A stretch of DNA of 64,000 nucleotides, from NCBI GenBank assembly GCA_964533215.1, contig CAZHLJ010000001.1, positions 744,001-808,000 of the forward strand. The letters are read 5' to 3'. Below the pieces are notes generated by a model, which did no database searches, was not told where the DNA came from, and saw only the letters and a program-made list of their open reading frames with translations. Positions 8,303 to 16,424 of the stretch are shown here, in pieces; within the stretch, counting starts at the first letter, position 1; each line of letters starts with the position of its first letter. The position numbers were made by a program, and so were the translations under genes. Source of the stretch: Bact-08 sp964533215 (GTDB lineage Bacteria; Bacteroidota; Bacteroidia; Bacteroidales; UBA932).

Positions 8303-8506
8303 ATGAAAACTAAAGAGATACGCGAATTATCTATCAACGATCTTAGGGAGCGCATTGCAACTGAAAAGGGAAATCTTATGCGTGAGAAGATGAATCATTC
8401 TATTTCTCCGTTAGATGATTTATCTAAGATTAAGAAGGCAAGGACAAACATTGCCAGAATGCTCACTTTGTTGGGCCAAATGGAAACTAAGCAGGACAAA
8501 AAATAG
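8303..8506 (+). CDS. rpmC: 50S ribosomal protein L29
   Basis: 67 residues, the usual length. The two-helix L29 fold is recognisable from MKTKEIRELSINDLRERI and the KIKKARTNIARMLTLL helix. It sits near the polypeptide exit tunnel and helps dock trigger factor and SRP. It lies between rplP and rpsQ as in the standard S10 order. Confidence 0.97.
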   Translation: MKTKEIRELSINDLRERIATEKGNLMREKMNHSISPLDDLSKIKKARTNIARMLTLLGQMETKQDKK

Positions 8507-8508
8507 TC

Positions 8509-8763
8509 ATGGAAAGAAATCTTCGTAAAGAAAGAATAGGAATAGTGGTAAGTAACAAGATGGACAAATCTATCGTTGTTGCTGTAAAGAGAAAAGTAAA
8601 ACACCCTATTTACGGTAAGTTCGTAAATAAAACCACTAAGTTTGTTGCTCATGACGAGAAGAATGAGTGCAGCGAAGGGGATACCGTTCGCATCATGGAG
8701 ACTCGTCCTTTGAGTAAGTCAAAATGCTGGAGACTAGTAGAAATTGTAGAAAAAGTTAAATAA
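8509..8763 (+). CDS. rpsQ: 30S ribosomal protein S17
   Basis: 84 residues, S17 family: RKERIGIVVSNKMDKSIVVAV start, HPIYGKFVNKTTKFVAHDE core and the GDTVRIMETRPLSKSKCWRL motif. A primary 16S rRNA binder of the small-subunit body. Only 2 bp separate it from rpmC and 3 bp from rplN. Confidence 0.98.
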   Translation: MERNLRKERIGIVVSNKMDKSIVVAVKRKVKHPIYGKFVNKTTKFVAHDEKNECSEGDTVRIMETRPLSKSKCWRLVEIVEKVK

Positions 8764-8766
8764 GCC

Positions 8767-9132
8767 ATGATACAGCAAGAATCGAGATTATTGGTGGCAG
8801 ACAACAGCGGAGCAAAGGAAGTTCTTTGTATCCGAGTTTTAGGGGGGACCCGCCGCCGTTATGCCGGAGTTGGCGATAAAATTGTAGTTGCCGTTAAGAG
8901 TGCCATTCCTGGTGGAGATGCCAAGAAAGGGTCAGTATCCAAAGCGGTGATAGTTCGTACAAAAAAGGAGATCCGTCGTGCTGATGGTTCATATATCCGT
9001 TTTGACGATAATGCGTGTGTGTTACTGAATGCTCAGGGTGAGGTTCGCGGTACCCGTATTTTCGGGCCGGTAGCCAGAGAGTTGCGTGACAACTATATGA
9101 AGATTGTATCTTTAGCACCAGAGGTGTTATAA
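8767..9132 (+). CDS. rplN: 50S ribosomal protein L14
   Basis: 121 residues. L14 signatures include MIQQESRLLVADNSGAKEV and the GTRIFGPVARELR motif. It lies at the subunit interface and binds 23S rRNA next to L19. First gene of the classical spc segment, but here continuous with rplP-rpsQ. Confidence 0.98.
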   Translation: MIQQESRLLVADNSGAKEVLCIRVLGGTRRRYAGVGDKIVVAVKSAIPGGDAKKGSVSKAVIVRTKKEIRRADGSYIRFDDNACVLLNAQGEVRGTRIFGPVARELRDNYMKIVSLAPEVL

Positions 9133-9150
9133 TAAAAGGGATAGAAAGAT

Positions 9151-9474
9151 ATGAATAAGAAATTACATATTAAGAAAGGCGACACCGTATATGTTAATGC
9201 CGGGAACGACCGTGGAAAGACAGGTAAAGTTCTTGAGGTGATTACAGAAAAGGATCGTGCCATTGTTGAGGGAATCAACATGGTAAGCAAACACACCAAG
9301 CCTAATGCGAAACAGCCACAAGGTGGTATAGTAAAGCAAGAGGCTGGTATTCATGTTTCGAACCTGCAAGTTGTGGACCCTGTTAAAGGTGGTCCCACTC
9401 GTATTGGCCGTCGGATGAATGATAAAGGAAAATTAGTTCGTTACGCGAAAAAATCTGGAGAGGAGATTAAATAA
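9151..9474 (+). CDS. rplX: 50S ribosomal protein L24
   Basis: 107 residues with the KOW motif KGDTVYVNAGNDRGKTGKVL near the N-terminus. L24 is an assembly-initiating protein at the 5' end of 23S rRNA. Its stop overlaps the rplE start by one base (TAATG), so rplE is probably translated by re-initiation. Confidence 0.97.
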   Translation: MNKKLHIKKGDTVYVNAGNDRGKTGKVLEVITEKDRAIVEGINMVSKHTKPNAKQPQGGIVKQEAGIHVSNLQVVDPVKGGPTRIGRRMNDKGKLVRYAKKSGEEIK

Positions 9475-10130
9475 TGGCAAGTACTAAACCAAGTGCTGCA
9501 CCAAAGGCAGCTACTAAAGTAAAAGCAGAAAAAGCACAGAAGGCTGCTCAGACGGAAGGTGCTCAAGTAGTAGTTAAAGGATATGTTCCAACTCTACAGA
9601 AAATGTATAAGGAGGAAATTGTTGCCAAGCTTACAAAAGAGTTTGGTTATAGCTCCATCATGCAGGTACCGAAACTTACTAAGATTACTATCAATCAGGG
9701 CGTAGGCGCAGCTACAGGAGATAAAAAACTTGTGGAAATCGCGCAGCAGGAGTTGACTACCATCACAGGCCAGAAAGCCATGATGACTTATTCCCGCAAG
9801 GATATTTCCAACTTCAAGCTTCGTAAAGGCATGCCGATTGGTGTCAAGGTAACTCTTCGCGCTGCAAAGATGTATGAATTCCTTGAGAGACTGATATCCA
9901 TCTCACTGCCTCGTATCAGAGATTTCAAAGGCATCAGTGAAAAATTTGACGGGAAAGGTAACTACACTCTTGGTGTTAAAGAGCAGATCATCTTCCCTGA
10001 GATTGACATTGATAAAATTACCAAACTTCTCGGTATGGAGATAACTTTTGTTACTACAGCTGATAAGGACGAAGAGGCTTTTGCTCTTCTTCGCGAATTT
10101 GGTTTGCCTTTTAAAAATATTAAGAAATAA
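9474..10130 (+). CDS. rplE: 50S ribosomal protein L5 with N-terminal extension
   Basis: L5 binds 5S rRNA in the central protuberance. The normal domain begins near residue 38 (YVPTLQKMYKEEI) and includes KITINQGVGAA and the GNYTLGVKEQIIFPEI motif. In front of it is an Ala/Lys-rich low-complexity stretch of about 36 residues, making 218 residues against roughly 180-185 usual. The start at 9474 overlaps the rplX stop. A later ATG at 9603-9605 would give a truncated L5, and the reading frame between is well formed, so the extension appears real. Confidence 0.95.
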   Translation: MASTKPSAAPKAATKVKAEKAQKAAQTEGAQVVVKGYVPTLQKMYKEEIVAKLTKEFGYSSIMQVPKLTKITINQGVGAATGDKKLVEIAQQELTTITGQKAMMTYSRKDISNFKLRKGMPIGVKVTLRAAKMYEFLERLISISLPRIRDFKGISEKFDGKGNYTLGVKEQIIFPEIDIDKITKLLGMEITFVTTADKDEEAFALLREFGLPFKNIKK

Positions 10131-10152
10131 TCTATAAAAAGAGAGATAGATA

Positions 10153-10422
10153 ATGGCAAAAGAATCAATGAAGGCACGCGAAATCAAACGCGCTAAGCTA
10201 TGTGCCAAATATGCAGAAAAACGCAAAACCCTTAAAGAGGCAGGCGACTATGCTGCTCTGGATAAACTTCCTAAGAATGCAAGTCCGGTTCGTCAGCATA
10301 ACCGTTGTTCATTAACAGGTCGTCCAAAAGGCTTTATGCGTATTTTCGGTATCAGCCGTATCCAGTTTCGTGAAATGGCCAGCAAGGGTCTTATCCCAGG
10401 CGTTCGCAAAGCTAGTTGGTAG
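10153..10422 (+). CDS. rpsN: 30S ribosomal protein S14 (zinc-free type)
   Basis: 89 residues, S14 family: MAKESMKAREIKRAKLCAKY start, RCSLTGRPKGFMRIFGISRI core, KASW end. The CxxC...CxxC zinc ribbon of short S14 is absent, so this is the long C-minus form. It binds in the head of the small subunit. A 98-bp spacer with two hairpins separates it from rpsH. Confidence 0.97.
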   Translation: MAKESMKAREIKRAKLCAKYAEKRKTLKEAGDYAALDKLPKNASPVRQHNRCSLTGRPKGFMRIFGISRIQFREMASKGLIPGVRKASW

Positions 10423-10431
10423 AAAAAACAT

Positions 10432-10449
10432 GGTGGCCGTGAGGTCACC
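10432..10449 (+). promoter_or_regulatory. GNRA-loop hairpin in the rpsN-rpsH spacer
   Basis: GGTGGCC (10432-10438) pairs with GGTCACC (10443-10449), with one G-U, closing a GTGA loop, which is a GNRA tetraloop in RNA. No T-tract follows, so it is unlikely to be a terminator. Confidence 0.5.
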
Positions 10450-10478
10450 TATATATATTAATTAATTATTGGATATCG

Positions 10479-10496
10479 GGCATCCTTCGGGGTGTC
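10479..10496 (+). promoter_or_regulatory. UUCG-loop hairpin in the rpsN-rpsH spacer
   Basis: GGCATCC (10479-10485) pairs with GGGTGTC (10490-10496), with two G-U pairs, closing a C(TTCG)G loop, one of the most stable RNA tetraloops. It ends 24 nt before the rpsH start. A processing site, stabiliser or protein-binding site is possible. Confidence 0.5.
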
Positions 10497-10520
10497 GGTT
10501 AAAACAAAAAACAAACTAAA

Positions 10521-10916
10521 ATGACTGATCCAATTTCAGACTTTTTGACAAGAGTTCGTAATGCAGCTCTTGCAGGACACAAAGTTGTTGAGATTCCTGC
10601 TTCAAAAATGAAGCTTGAGTTAACCCGTATTCTTCATGAGAAGGGTTATATTCTAAGCTACAAGCTGGTTGAAGGAACCCCATTCAACACAATTAAAATA
10701 GCATTGAAGTATCATCCTGATACTAAAAAATCAGCTATTAAGAAAATAGCCAGAATCAGCTCGCCTGGTTTAAGAAGGTATGTTGGCGTAGAAGATATGC
10801 CTAGAGTTTTAAACGGGCTGGGAATTGCCATTATCTCTACATCGAAAGGTGTTATTACAGATAAAGAGGCTAAGGACCTGAATGTAGGCGGAGAGGTAAT
10901 CTGCTACGTATATTAA
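10521..10916 (+). CDS. rpsH: 30S ribosomal protein S8
   Basis: 131 residues: MTDPISDFLTRVRNA start and the GLGIAIISTSKGVITDKEA end are diagnostic. S8 binds helix 21 of 16S rRNA and, in E. coli, represses spc-operon translation by binding its own mRNA. That known role makes the structured spacer just upstream interesting, although binding here is not shown. Confidence 0.98.
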   Translation: MTDPISDFLTRVRNAALAGHKVVEIPASKMKLELTRILHEKGYILSYKLVEGTPFNTIKIALKYHPDTKKSAIKKIARISSPGLRRYVGVEDMPRVLNGLGIAIISTSKGVITDKEAKDLNVGGEVICYVY

Positions 10917-10951
10917 CAGACGCGAGTAATAATATTAATAATAGATAATAG

Positions 10952-11512
10952 ATGTCACGAATAGGAAAATTACCTGTAAACCTTCCTGCCGGAGTTACTG
11001 TAAAGGTAGACACCGGTAATGTGGTTAAGGTTAAAGGCCCACTCGGTGAGTTAGCTCAGAAAGTTGATGCTGACATAACTGTCACCGTAGAGGGGAATGT
11101 ACTTACAGTCACCCGCCCTACTGATCAGCCACGTCACCGCTCTTTGCATGGTCTTTACCGTGCTTTGATTCAAAACATGGTTACTGGTGTCTCAACCGGA
11201 TTTACTGTAAAACAAGAGTTGGTTGGTGTTGGATACCGTGCTGAGGTAAAAGGAAGAATCCTTGAGCTTAGCTTAGGTTATTCTCATGATATTCACTTTG
11301 AATTGCCATCCGAGATCAAGGCTACTGCAGAAGTTGCCAAGAAAGGTGCCAACCCTGTAGTTACAATGACTAGCTATGATAAGCAACTTTTAGGAATGGT
11401 TGCTGCAAAGATACGCTCATTGCGTAAACCTGAACCATATAAAGGTAAAGGTGTTAAGTTTGTTGGTGAACAACTTCGTCGCAAAGCCGGTAAGTCGGCC
11501 AGCGCTAAATAA
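10952..11512 (+). CDS. rplF: 50S ribosomal protein L6
   Basis: 186 residues with two alpha/beta repeats and the family ending RKPEPYKGKGVKFVGEQLRRK. The MSRIGKLPVNLPAGVTV start is canonical. L6 binds near the GTPase-associated factor site of 23S rRNA. A short Ala/Ser/Lys tail follows the conserved core. Confidence 0.98.
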   Translation: MSRIGKLPVNLPAGVTVKVDTGNVVKVKGPLGELAQKVDADITVTVEGNVLTVTRPTDQPRHRSLHGLYRALIQNMVTGVSTGFTVKQELVGVGYRAEVKGRILELSLGYSHDIHFELPSEIKATAEVAKKGANPVVTMTSYDKQLLGMVAAKIRSLRKPEPYKGKGVKFVGEQLRRKAGKSASAK

Positions 11513-11526
11513 CAAGTGGAGGATAT

Positions 11527-11889
11527 ATGGCTTTAAATAAAATAGAAAGAAGAAAAAGAATACAGCACCGAATTCGTAAGGTTGTAAATGGTACTCAGGA
11601 GAGACCAAGACTAGCTGTATTTAGAAGCAACAAGCAGATATATGTTCAGCTGATAAATGATATCGATGGTGTGACACTTGCTGCTGCAAGTTCTGCTGAC
11701 AAGGCTATTGTTGAGTCTTGCAAAGGTAAACCAGGTATCGAAGTAGCAAAAATGGTTGGTAAGCTTGCAGCGGAACGTGCTGCAGAGAAAGGTATCAAAG
11801 AGGTATCTTTTGACCGTGGAGGTTACCTTTACCATGGTAGAGTAAAAAGTTTAGCAGATGCCGCCCGTGAAGGTGGTCTTAAATTCTAA
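11527..11889 (+). CDS. rplR: 50S ribosomal protein L18
   Basis: 120 residues. Basic N-terminus (ERRKRIQHRIRKVVNG) and RPRLAVFRSNKQIYVQLI, ending with the FDRGGYLYHGRVKSLADAAREGGLKF type tail. It binds 5S rRNA together with L5. A GTGGAGG stretch lies 6-12 nt ahead of the ATG, one of few Shine-Dalgarno-like sites in the cluster. Confidence 0.98.
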   Translation: MALNKIERRKRIQHRIRKVVNGTQERPRLAVFRSNKQIYVQLINDIDGVTLAAASSADKAIVESCKGKPGIEVAKMVGKLAAERAAEKGIKEVSFDRGGYLYHGRVKSLADAAREGGLKF

Positions 11890-11897
11890 GATAGAGT

Positions 11898-12416
11898 ATG
11901 GCAAATACAAACGTAAAAAAAGTTAAGACTACCGATCTTGAATTAAAAGACAGATTGGTGGCAGTTCAGAGGGTAACCAAAGTAACCAAAGGTGGTCGCC
12001 ATTTCAGCTTTGCAGCTATCGTTGTTGTAGGAGATGAGAAGGGTGTCGTAGGTTATGGCCTTGGAAAAGCTAATGAAGTCACAACCGCTATCTCAAAAGG
12101 GATAGAGGATGCAAAGAAGAATCTCGTTAAGATTCCTCTTAATAAGAAGACCATTCCACACGAGCAGGAGGCTAAATTCGGTGGTGCCAGAGTATTCATG
12201 AAACCAGCTGCAGAAGGTACCGGAGTAAAGGCCGGTGGTGCAATGCGTGCTGTATTTGAATCAGTAGGTATTCACGACGTTTTGGCAAAATCAAAAGGCT
12301 CCTCTAACCCTCATAACTTGGTTAAAGCAACAGTTGCAGCTCTTCTTGAGATGCGTGATGCCTATACAGTTGCAGGTCTTCGTGGAATCCCAATGAATAG
12401 AGTATTTAAAGGTTAA
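11898..12416 (+). CDS. rpsE: 30S ribosomal protein S5
   Basis: 172 residues. The N-terminal double-stranded-RNA-binding-like fold (LKDRLVAVQRVTKVTKGGRHFSF) and the KANEVTTAISKGIEDAKKN segment identify S5. It contributes to decoding fidelity and mRNA entry. It lies 8 bp after rplR and 12 bp before rpmD. Confidence 0.98.
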   Translation: MANTNVKKVKTTDLELKDRLVAVQRVTKVTKGGRHFSFAAIVVVGDEKGVVGYGLGKANEVTTAISKGIEDAKKNLVKIPLNKKTIPHEQEAKFGGARVFMKPAAEGTGVKAGGAMRAVFESVGIHDVLAKSKGSSNPHNLVKATVAALLEMRDAYTVAGLRGIPMNRVFKG

Positions 12417-12428
12417 GGAGGATAAGTA

Positions 12429-12611
12429 ATGTCAAAAGTGAGAGTTACTCAAGTAGTAAGTAAGAACAGTGCAACTGAAAGGCAGGCTGCCTCATTAGCT
12501 TCTTTAGGAATCCGCAGGATCCGTCAGTCGGTAGAACTTGAATTGAATCCTGTAAACAAGGGTATGATTGCAAAAGTTTTACATCTTGTAAAAGTTGAAG
12601 AAATTAACTAA
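12429..12611 (+). CDS. rpmD: 50S ribosomal protein L30
   Basis: 60 residues, standard size. VRVTQVVSKNSATERQAASL and the LGIRRIRQSVELELNPVNKGMI motif are typical. An AAGGAGG sequence (12415-12421) lies 7 nt before the ATG, a full Shine-Dalgarno, unusual for this phylum. Confidence 0.97.
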   Translation: MSKVRVTQVVSKNSATERQAASLASLGIRRIRQSVELELNPVNKGMIAKVLHLVKVEEIN

Positions 12612-12625
12612 TAAGAGAATTACAA

Positions 12626-13072
12626 ATGAAATTACATAATCTTACACCCTCTGAAGGAGCGACATCTAGTGATAAAAGAATAGGTCGCGGAGAAGGTTCC
12701 GGCCATGGTGGAACATCCACCCGTGGTAACAAAGGTGCCCAGTCCCGTTCCGGATACTCCCGCAAGAAGGGTTTTGAAGGAGGCCAGATGCCACTTCAAA
12801 GAAGACTACCAAAATTTGGATTTAAAAATATTAACAGAGTTGAGTATAAAGCTATCAACCTATCTACATTGCAGGCTCTAAACGAAAAAACCGGAGTCAC
12901 TGTTTTTACTGTAGATTCATTGATTGAAGCAGGTTTGATTTCAAAAAATGATAGGGTGAAAATTCTGGGCAATGGAATACTGACTGCAAAGTTGGATATC
13001 ACTGCACATGCTTTCTCGAAAAAAGCTGCTGAGAGTATAGAGTCACAACAAGGTAAGGCGACTAAAATCTAA
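12626..13072 (+). CDS. rplO: 50S ribosomal protein L15
   Basis: 148 residues. The glycine-rich basic N-terminus (RIGRGEGSGHGGTSTRGNKG) and FEGGQMPLQRRLPKFGF are hallmarks of L15, a late-assembly protein that threads into 23S rRNA. It directly precedes secY, as is usual. Confidence 0.98.
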   Translation: MKLHNLTPSEGATSSDKRIGRGEGSGHGGTSTRGNKGAQSRSGYSRKKGFEGGQMPLQRRLPKFGFKNINRVEYKAINLSTLQALNEKTGVTVFTVDSLIEAGLISKNDRVKILGNGILTAKLDITAHAFSKKAAESIESQQGKATKI

Positions 13073-13080
13073 ATTTTCTG

Positions 13081-14403
13081 ATGAAAAAATTTATCGATAC
13101 ACTAAAAAACATTTTCAAAATTGAAGAGCTGCGCAAAAGGATAGTTTATACTTTCCTTTTGCTGTTGGTTTACCGTTTGGGAAGCTATGTGGTATTACCC
13201 GGTATCGACCCAACTCAACTGGGAAAATTGCAGACTCAGGCATCTGAGGGTTTGTTAGGCTTGCTTAACATGTTCTCCGGAGGTGCTTTTGGTAATGCCT
13301 CAATTTTTGCATTGGGTGTTATGCCATACATTTCTGCCTCAATTGTTATCCAATTGCTGGGTATAATGGTTCCTTACTTTCAAAAACTGCAACGCGAAGG
13401 CGAAAGTGGCCGTAGAAAGATGAACCAGTGGACCCGTTATCTGACAATTGCAATTCTTGCGTTGCAGGGACCAGCCTATCTGGCTAACCTGCATACTCAA
13501 TTGCCTGAGACAGCATTCTTATTTCAAGGATTTTCGTTTAACATTTTAGCTACTATAATACTTATTGGTGGAACCATGTTTGTCATGTGGTTAGGAGAAC
13601 GCATTACCGATCGCGGCTTAGGTAATGGTATTTCCCTTATCATCATGGTGGGTATTGTTGCACGTTTGCCATTTGCCCTCTTAGCCGAGGCAGGTGGAAG
13701 GATCAATCAGAGCGCAGGCGGCGGCATCTTGATGCTGGTTGTTGAACTGATTCTTCTCTTCCTGGTATTCGTTGCCACAATCGCTCTCGTGCAGGGCACC
13801 CGCAAGATCCCGGTTCAATATGCCAAACGTATTGTAGGAAACAAGCAATATGGCGGAGTACGTCAGTATATACCTTTAAAGATAAATGCAGCCGGCGTTA
13901 TGCCAATTATCTTTGCACAGGCGTTGATGATGGTTCCTCTTATGTTTGCAGGCTTTAATGCTACTCGCGGATTAGCAGCTACTCTTTCAAACCCTAACGG
14001 AGTCTGGTACAACCTTATTTTCGGTCTCATGGTCGTTGCGTTTACTTACTTCTATACAGCAGTAACTGTAAACCCTACAATGATGGCAGAGGATATGAAG
14101 AAAAATGGTGGATTTATTCCGGGTATCAAGCCTGGCAAGAAAACTGCCGAGTATCTTGACTCTATAATGTCACGAATTACTCTGCCTGGATCTATCTTCC
14201 TGGCTTTGGTGGCTATTTTACCTGCATTTGCAGGCATGTTGGGGATTAACAACCAGTTCGCCCGTTTTTACGGTGGAACTTCGTTGCTGATTTTAGTGGG
14301 TGTTATTTTAGATACGCTTCAGCAAATTGAAAGTCATTTGCTTATGCGTCACTACGACGGTTTGATGAAGACAGGACGTCTGAAAGGCCGTTCGGGAATG
14401 TAA
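13081..14403 (+). CDS. secY: Protein translocase subunit SecY
   Basis: 440 residues with ten predicted membrane helices; the channel-forming subunit of SecYEG. The plug and first-helix region (YRLGSYVVLPGIDP), SGGAFGNASIFALGVMPYISASI and the basic cytoplasmic loops QKLQREGESGRRKMNQWTRY and VQGTRKIPVQYAKR are conserved signatures. It sits between rplO and map, the common position in this phylum. Confidence 0.98.
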   Translation: MKKFIDTLKNIFKIEELRKRIVYTFLLLLVYRLGSYVVLPGIDPTQLGKLQTQASEGLLGLLNMFSGGAFGNASIFALGVMPYISASIVIQLLGIMVPYFQKLQREGESGRRKMNQWTRYLTIAILALQGPAYLANLHTQLPETAFLFQGFSFNILATIILIGGTMFVMWLGERITDRGLGNGISLIIMVGIVARLPFALLAEAGGRINQSAGGGILMLVVELILLFLVFVATIALVQGTRKIPVQYAKRIVGNKQYGGVRQYIPLKINAAGVMPIIFAQALMMVPLMFAGFNATRGLAATLSNPNGVWYNLIFGLMVVAFTYFYTAVTVNPTMMAEDMKKNGGFIPGIKPGKKTAEYLDSIMSRITLPGSIFLALVAILPAFAGMLGINNQFARFYGGTSLLILVGVILDTLQQIESHLLMRHYDGLMKTGRLKGRSGM

Positions 14404-14430
14404 CCTGATTTCAAAGTTCTTTTAAATATA

Positions 14431-15201
14431 ATGATAAAACTAAAAACAGAGGAAGAGGTTGAGTTACTCAGAGAGAATGCTCTTTTGGTTTCTAAGACTC
14501 TTGCGGAAGTAGGCAAGCACGTTGCTCCCGGGATAACAACCCTCGAGTTAAACAAAGTTGCTGACACTTTTATCCGGGATCATGGGGCTTTACCGGCATT
14601 CCTCGGTTACAATGGTTTTCCTTACTCTATGTGTATCTCGGTTAACGATGTAGTTGTCCATGGGTTTGCCTCGGAATATCGCCTCAAGGAGGGAGATATT
14701 GTTTCTGCAGACTGTGGTACGATTTACAAAGGCTACTATGGAGACTCAGCCTATACCTTTCCTGTGGGGGAGGTTTCGGAGGAGACAAAGTTGCTCTTAA
14801 AGGTAACCAAGGAGTCTCTCTACAAGGGGATCGAGAAAGCTGTGGTAGGGAACAGAATAGGAGACATAGGTTTTGCTGTTCAGGACTACATTGAGAGTTT
14901 TGGTTTTTCAGCTGTGAGGGAAATGGTTGGTCATGGAATTGGAAAACATCTCCATGAAGCGCCGGATGTCCCTAACTATGGTCGCAGAGGCCAGGGTAAG
15001 AAGCTGGAAGATGGATTGGTTATATGCATCGAACCAATGATTAATGCCGGTGTCAAATCGGTATACATTGAAGATGATGGATGGACCGTAAAAACCGCAG
15101 ACAATAAAAACTCTGCGCATTTTGAACTTACTGTAGTTATCAGAAAGGGTAAGCCGGATGTTTTATCAACATTTAAGTACATTGAAAACGATAATAATTA
15201 A
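14431..15201 (+). CDS. map: Methionine aminopeptidase, type I
   Basis: Removes the N-terminal methionine from nascent proteins. The 256 residues contain the five metal ligands in order: an Asp in VSADCGTIYKGYYGDSAYTF (two Asp), His in MVGHGIGKHLHE, Glu in CIEPMINAG and Glu in HFELTVVI. The general-base histidine region VNDVVVHG is also present. No N-terminal zinc finger extension, so type Ia. Confidence 0.97.
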   Translation: MIKLKTEEEVELLRENALLVSKTLAEVGKHVAPGITTLELNKVADTFIRDHGALPAFLGYNGFPYSMCISVNDVVVHGFASEYRLKEGDIVSADCGTIYKGYYGDSAYTFPVGEVSEETKLLLKVTKESLYKGIEKAVVGNRIGDIGFAVQDYIESFGFSAVREMVGHGIGKHLHEAPDVPNYGRRGQGKKLEDGLVICIEPMINAGVKSVYIEDDGWTVKTADNKNSAHFELTVVIRKGKPDVLSTFKYIENDNN

Positions 15202-15227
15202 TTATAAGGAAAAGAGATATTTAATAA

Positions 15228-15446
15228 ATGGCTAAGCAAGCAGCAATTGAAAAAGAGGGTACAATTATTGAGGCCCTGTCGAATGCGATGTTTCGTGTCG
15301 AGTTAGATAACGGACATGTAATTATTGCCCATATCTCGGGAAAGATGAGGATGCACTATATCCGTATTCTACCTGGTGACAGGGTGAGAGTGGAAATGTC
15401 ACCTTATGATTTAACCAAAGGAAGAATTTCTTTCAGATATAAATAA
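15228..15446 (+). CDS. infA: Translation initiation factor IF-1
   Basis: 72 residues, the exact size of bacterial IF-1, an OB-fold protein that occupies the ribosomal A site during initiation. EGTIIEALSNAMFRVELDNGH and HISGKMRMHYIRILPGDRV and the final GRISFRYK are diagnostic. It lies 26 bp after map and 13 bp before rpmJ. Confidence 0.98.
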   Translation: MAKQAAIEKEGTIIEALSNAMFRVELDNGHVIIAHISGKMRMHYIRILPGDRVRVEMSPYDLTKGRISFRYK

Positions 15447-15459
15447 AAATTTTGATACT

Positions 15460-15576
15460 ATGAAAGTAAAAGCATCCATTAAAAAGCGTAGTGAGGATTG
15501 CAAAATTGTAAAACGCAAAGGGCGTCTGTATGTAATTTGCAAAAAGAATCCAAAATTCAAGATGCGCCAAGGATAA
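15460..15576 (+). CDS. rpmJ: 50S ribosomal protein L36, zinc site degraded
   Basis: A 38-residue protein, MKVKASIKKRSEDCKIVKRK..., ending KFKMRQG, the standard L36 length. In zinc-binding L36 the ligands are Cys11, Cys14, Cys27 and His33. Here position 11 is Ser and 33 is Phe, while Cys14 and Cys27 remain, so zinc binding is unlikely. Loss of ligands is known among C-minus L36 proteins. It occupies the conserved place between infA and rpsM. Confidence 0.96.
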   Translation: MKVKASIKKRSEDCKIVKRKGRLYVICKKNPKFKMRQG

Positions 15577-15612
15577 TTTTTTAATTGAAAACAAAATAGA
15601 GACAAATAAATT

Positions 15613-15990
15613 ATGGCACGTATAGCCGGAGTTGATTTACCAAACAACAAGCGAGGAGAGATAGGTTTGACCTATATCTTCGGAATCGGACACAGTTCAG
15701 CCAAGACAATCCTTACCAAACTTGGTATCGATTATAATATCAAGGTTAAGGACTGGAATGACGATCAAATAGCAGCAATCAGAGCAATTATTTCCTCTGA
15801 ATACAAAATTGAAGGTGAACTTCGTTCATCAGTTCAACTTAATATCAAACGATTAATGGATATCGGATGTTACAGAGGTATCCGCCATCGTATTGGACTA
15901 CCACTTCGTGGACAGTCTACTAAGAACAATGCCCGTACACGTAAGGGTAAGAAGAAAACAGTAGCTAACAAGAAGAAAGCAACTAAATAG
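15613..15990 (+). CDS. rpsM: 30S ribosomal protein S13
   Basis: 125 residues. MARIAGVDLPNNKRGEIGLT start, helix-two-turn-helix core, and the GLPLRGQSTKNNARTRKGKKK basic tail reaching toward the P-site tRNA. Part of the inter-subunit bridge in the head of the small subunit. Confidence 0.98.
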   Translation: MARIAGVDLPNNKRGEIGLTYIFGIGHSSAKTILTKLGIDYNIKVKDWNDDQIAAIRAIISSEYKIEGELRSSVQLNIKRLMDIGCYRGIRHRIGLPLRGQSTKNNARTRKGKKKTVANKKKATK

Positions 15991-16000
15991 AACCTAGATC

Positions 16001-16393
16001 ATGGCAAAAAAGACAGGAACAACAAATAAGAAAAAAGTCGTAAAAGTTGAGGCTTACGGACAAGCTCACGTTTCGTCGACTTTTAATAATGTTATAGTTA
16101 CTTTGACCAATGGAACCGGACAGGTGATCAGCTGGTCATCTGCTGGTAAGATGGGCTTCAGAGGTTCTAAGAAGAACACTCCATATGCAGCTCAGACAGC
16201 AGCTGCTGACTGTGCAAAAGTAGCTTTCGATTTAGGTCTGCGTAAAGTGAAGGCCTATGTTAAAGGCCCTGGAGCAGGGCGTGAATCTGCAATACGTACA
16301 ATTCACGGTGCAGGTATTGAGGTGACAGAGATCGTTGATGTTACTCCATTACCACACAACGGTTGTCGTCCAAAGGGACGCCGTAGAGTTTAA
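16001..16393 (+). CDS. rpsK: 30S ribosomal protein S11
   Basis: 130 residues. The family motifs HVSSTFNNVIVTLTNGTGQVI, GSKKNTPYAAQ and the VTPLPHNGCRPKGRRRV end are all present. It lies on the platform near the Shine-Dalgarno helix. A Lys-rich N-terminal stretch precedes the core, as is usual. Confidence 0.98.
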   Translation: MAKKTGTTNKKKVVKVEAYGQAHVSSTFNNVIVTLTNGTGQVISWSSAGKMGFRGSKKNTPYAAQTAAADCAKVAFDLGLRKVKAYVKGPGAGRESAIRTIHGAGIEVTEIVDVTPLPHNGCRPKGRRRV

Positions 16394-16424
16394 CCCTTTA
16401 TAAATTCATTTTAAATTATTTAAT

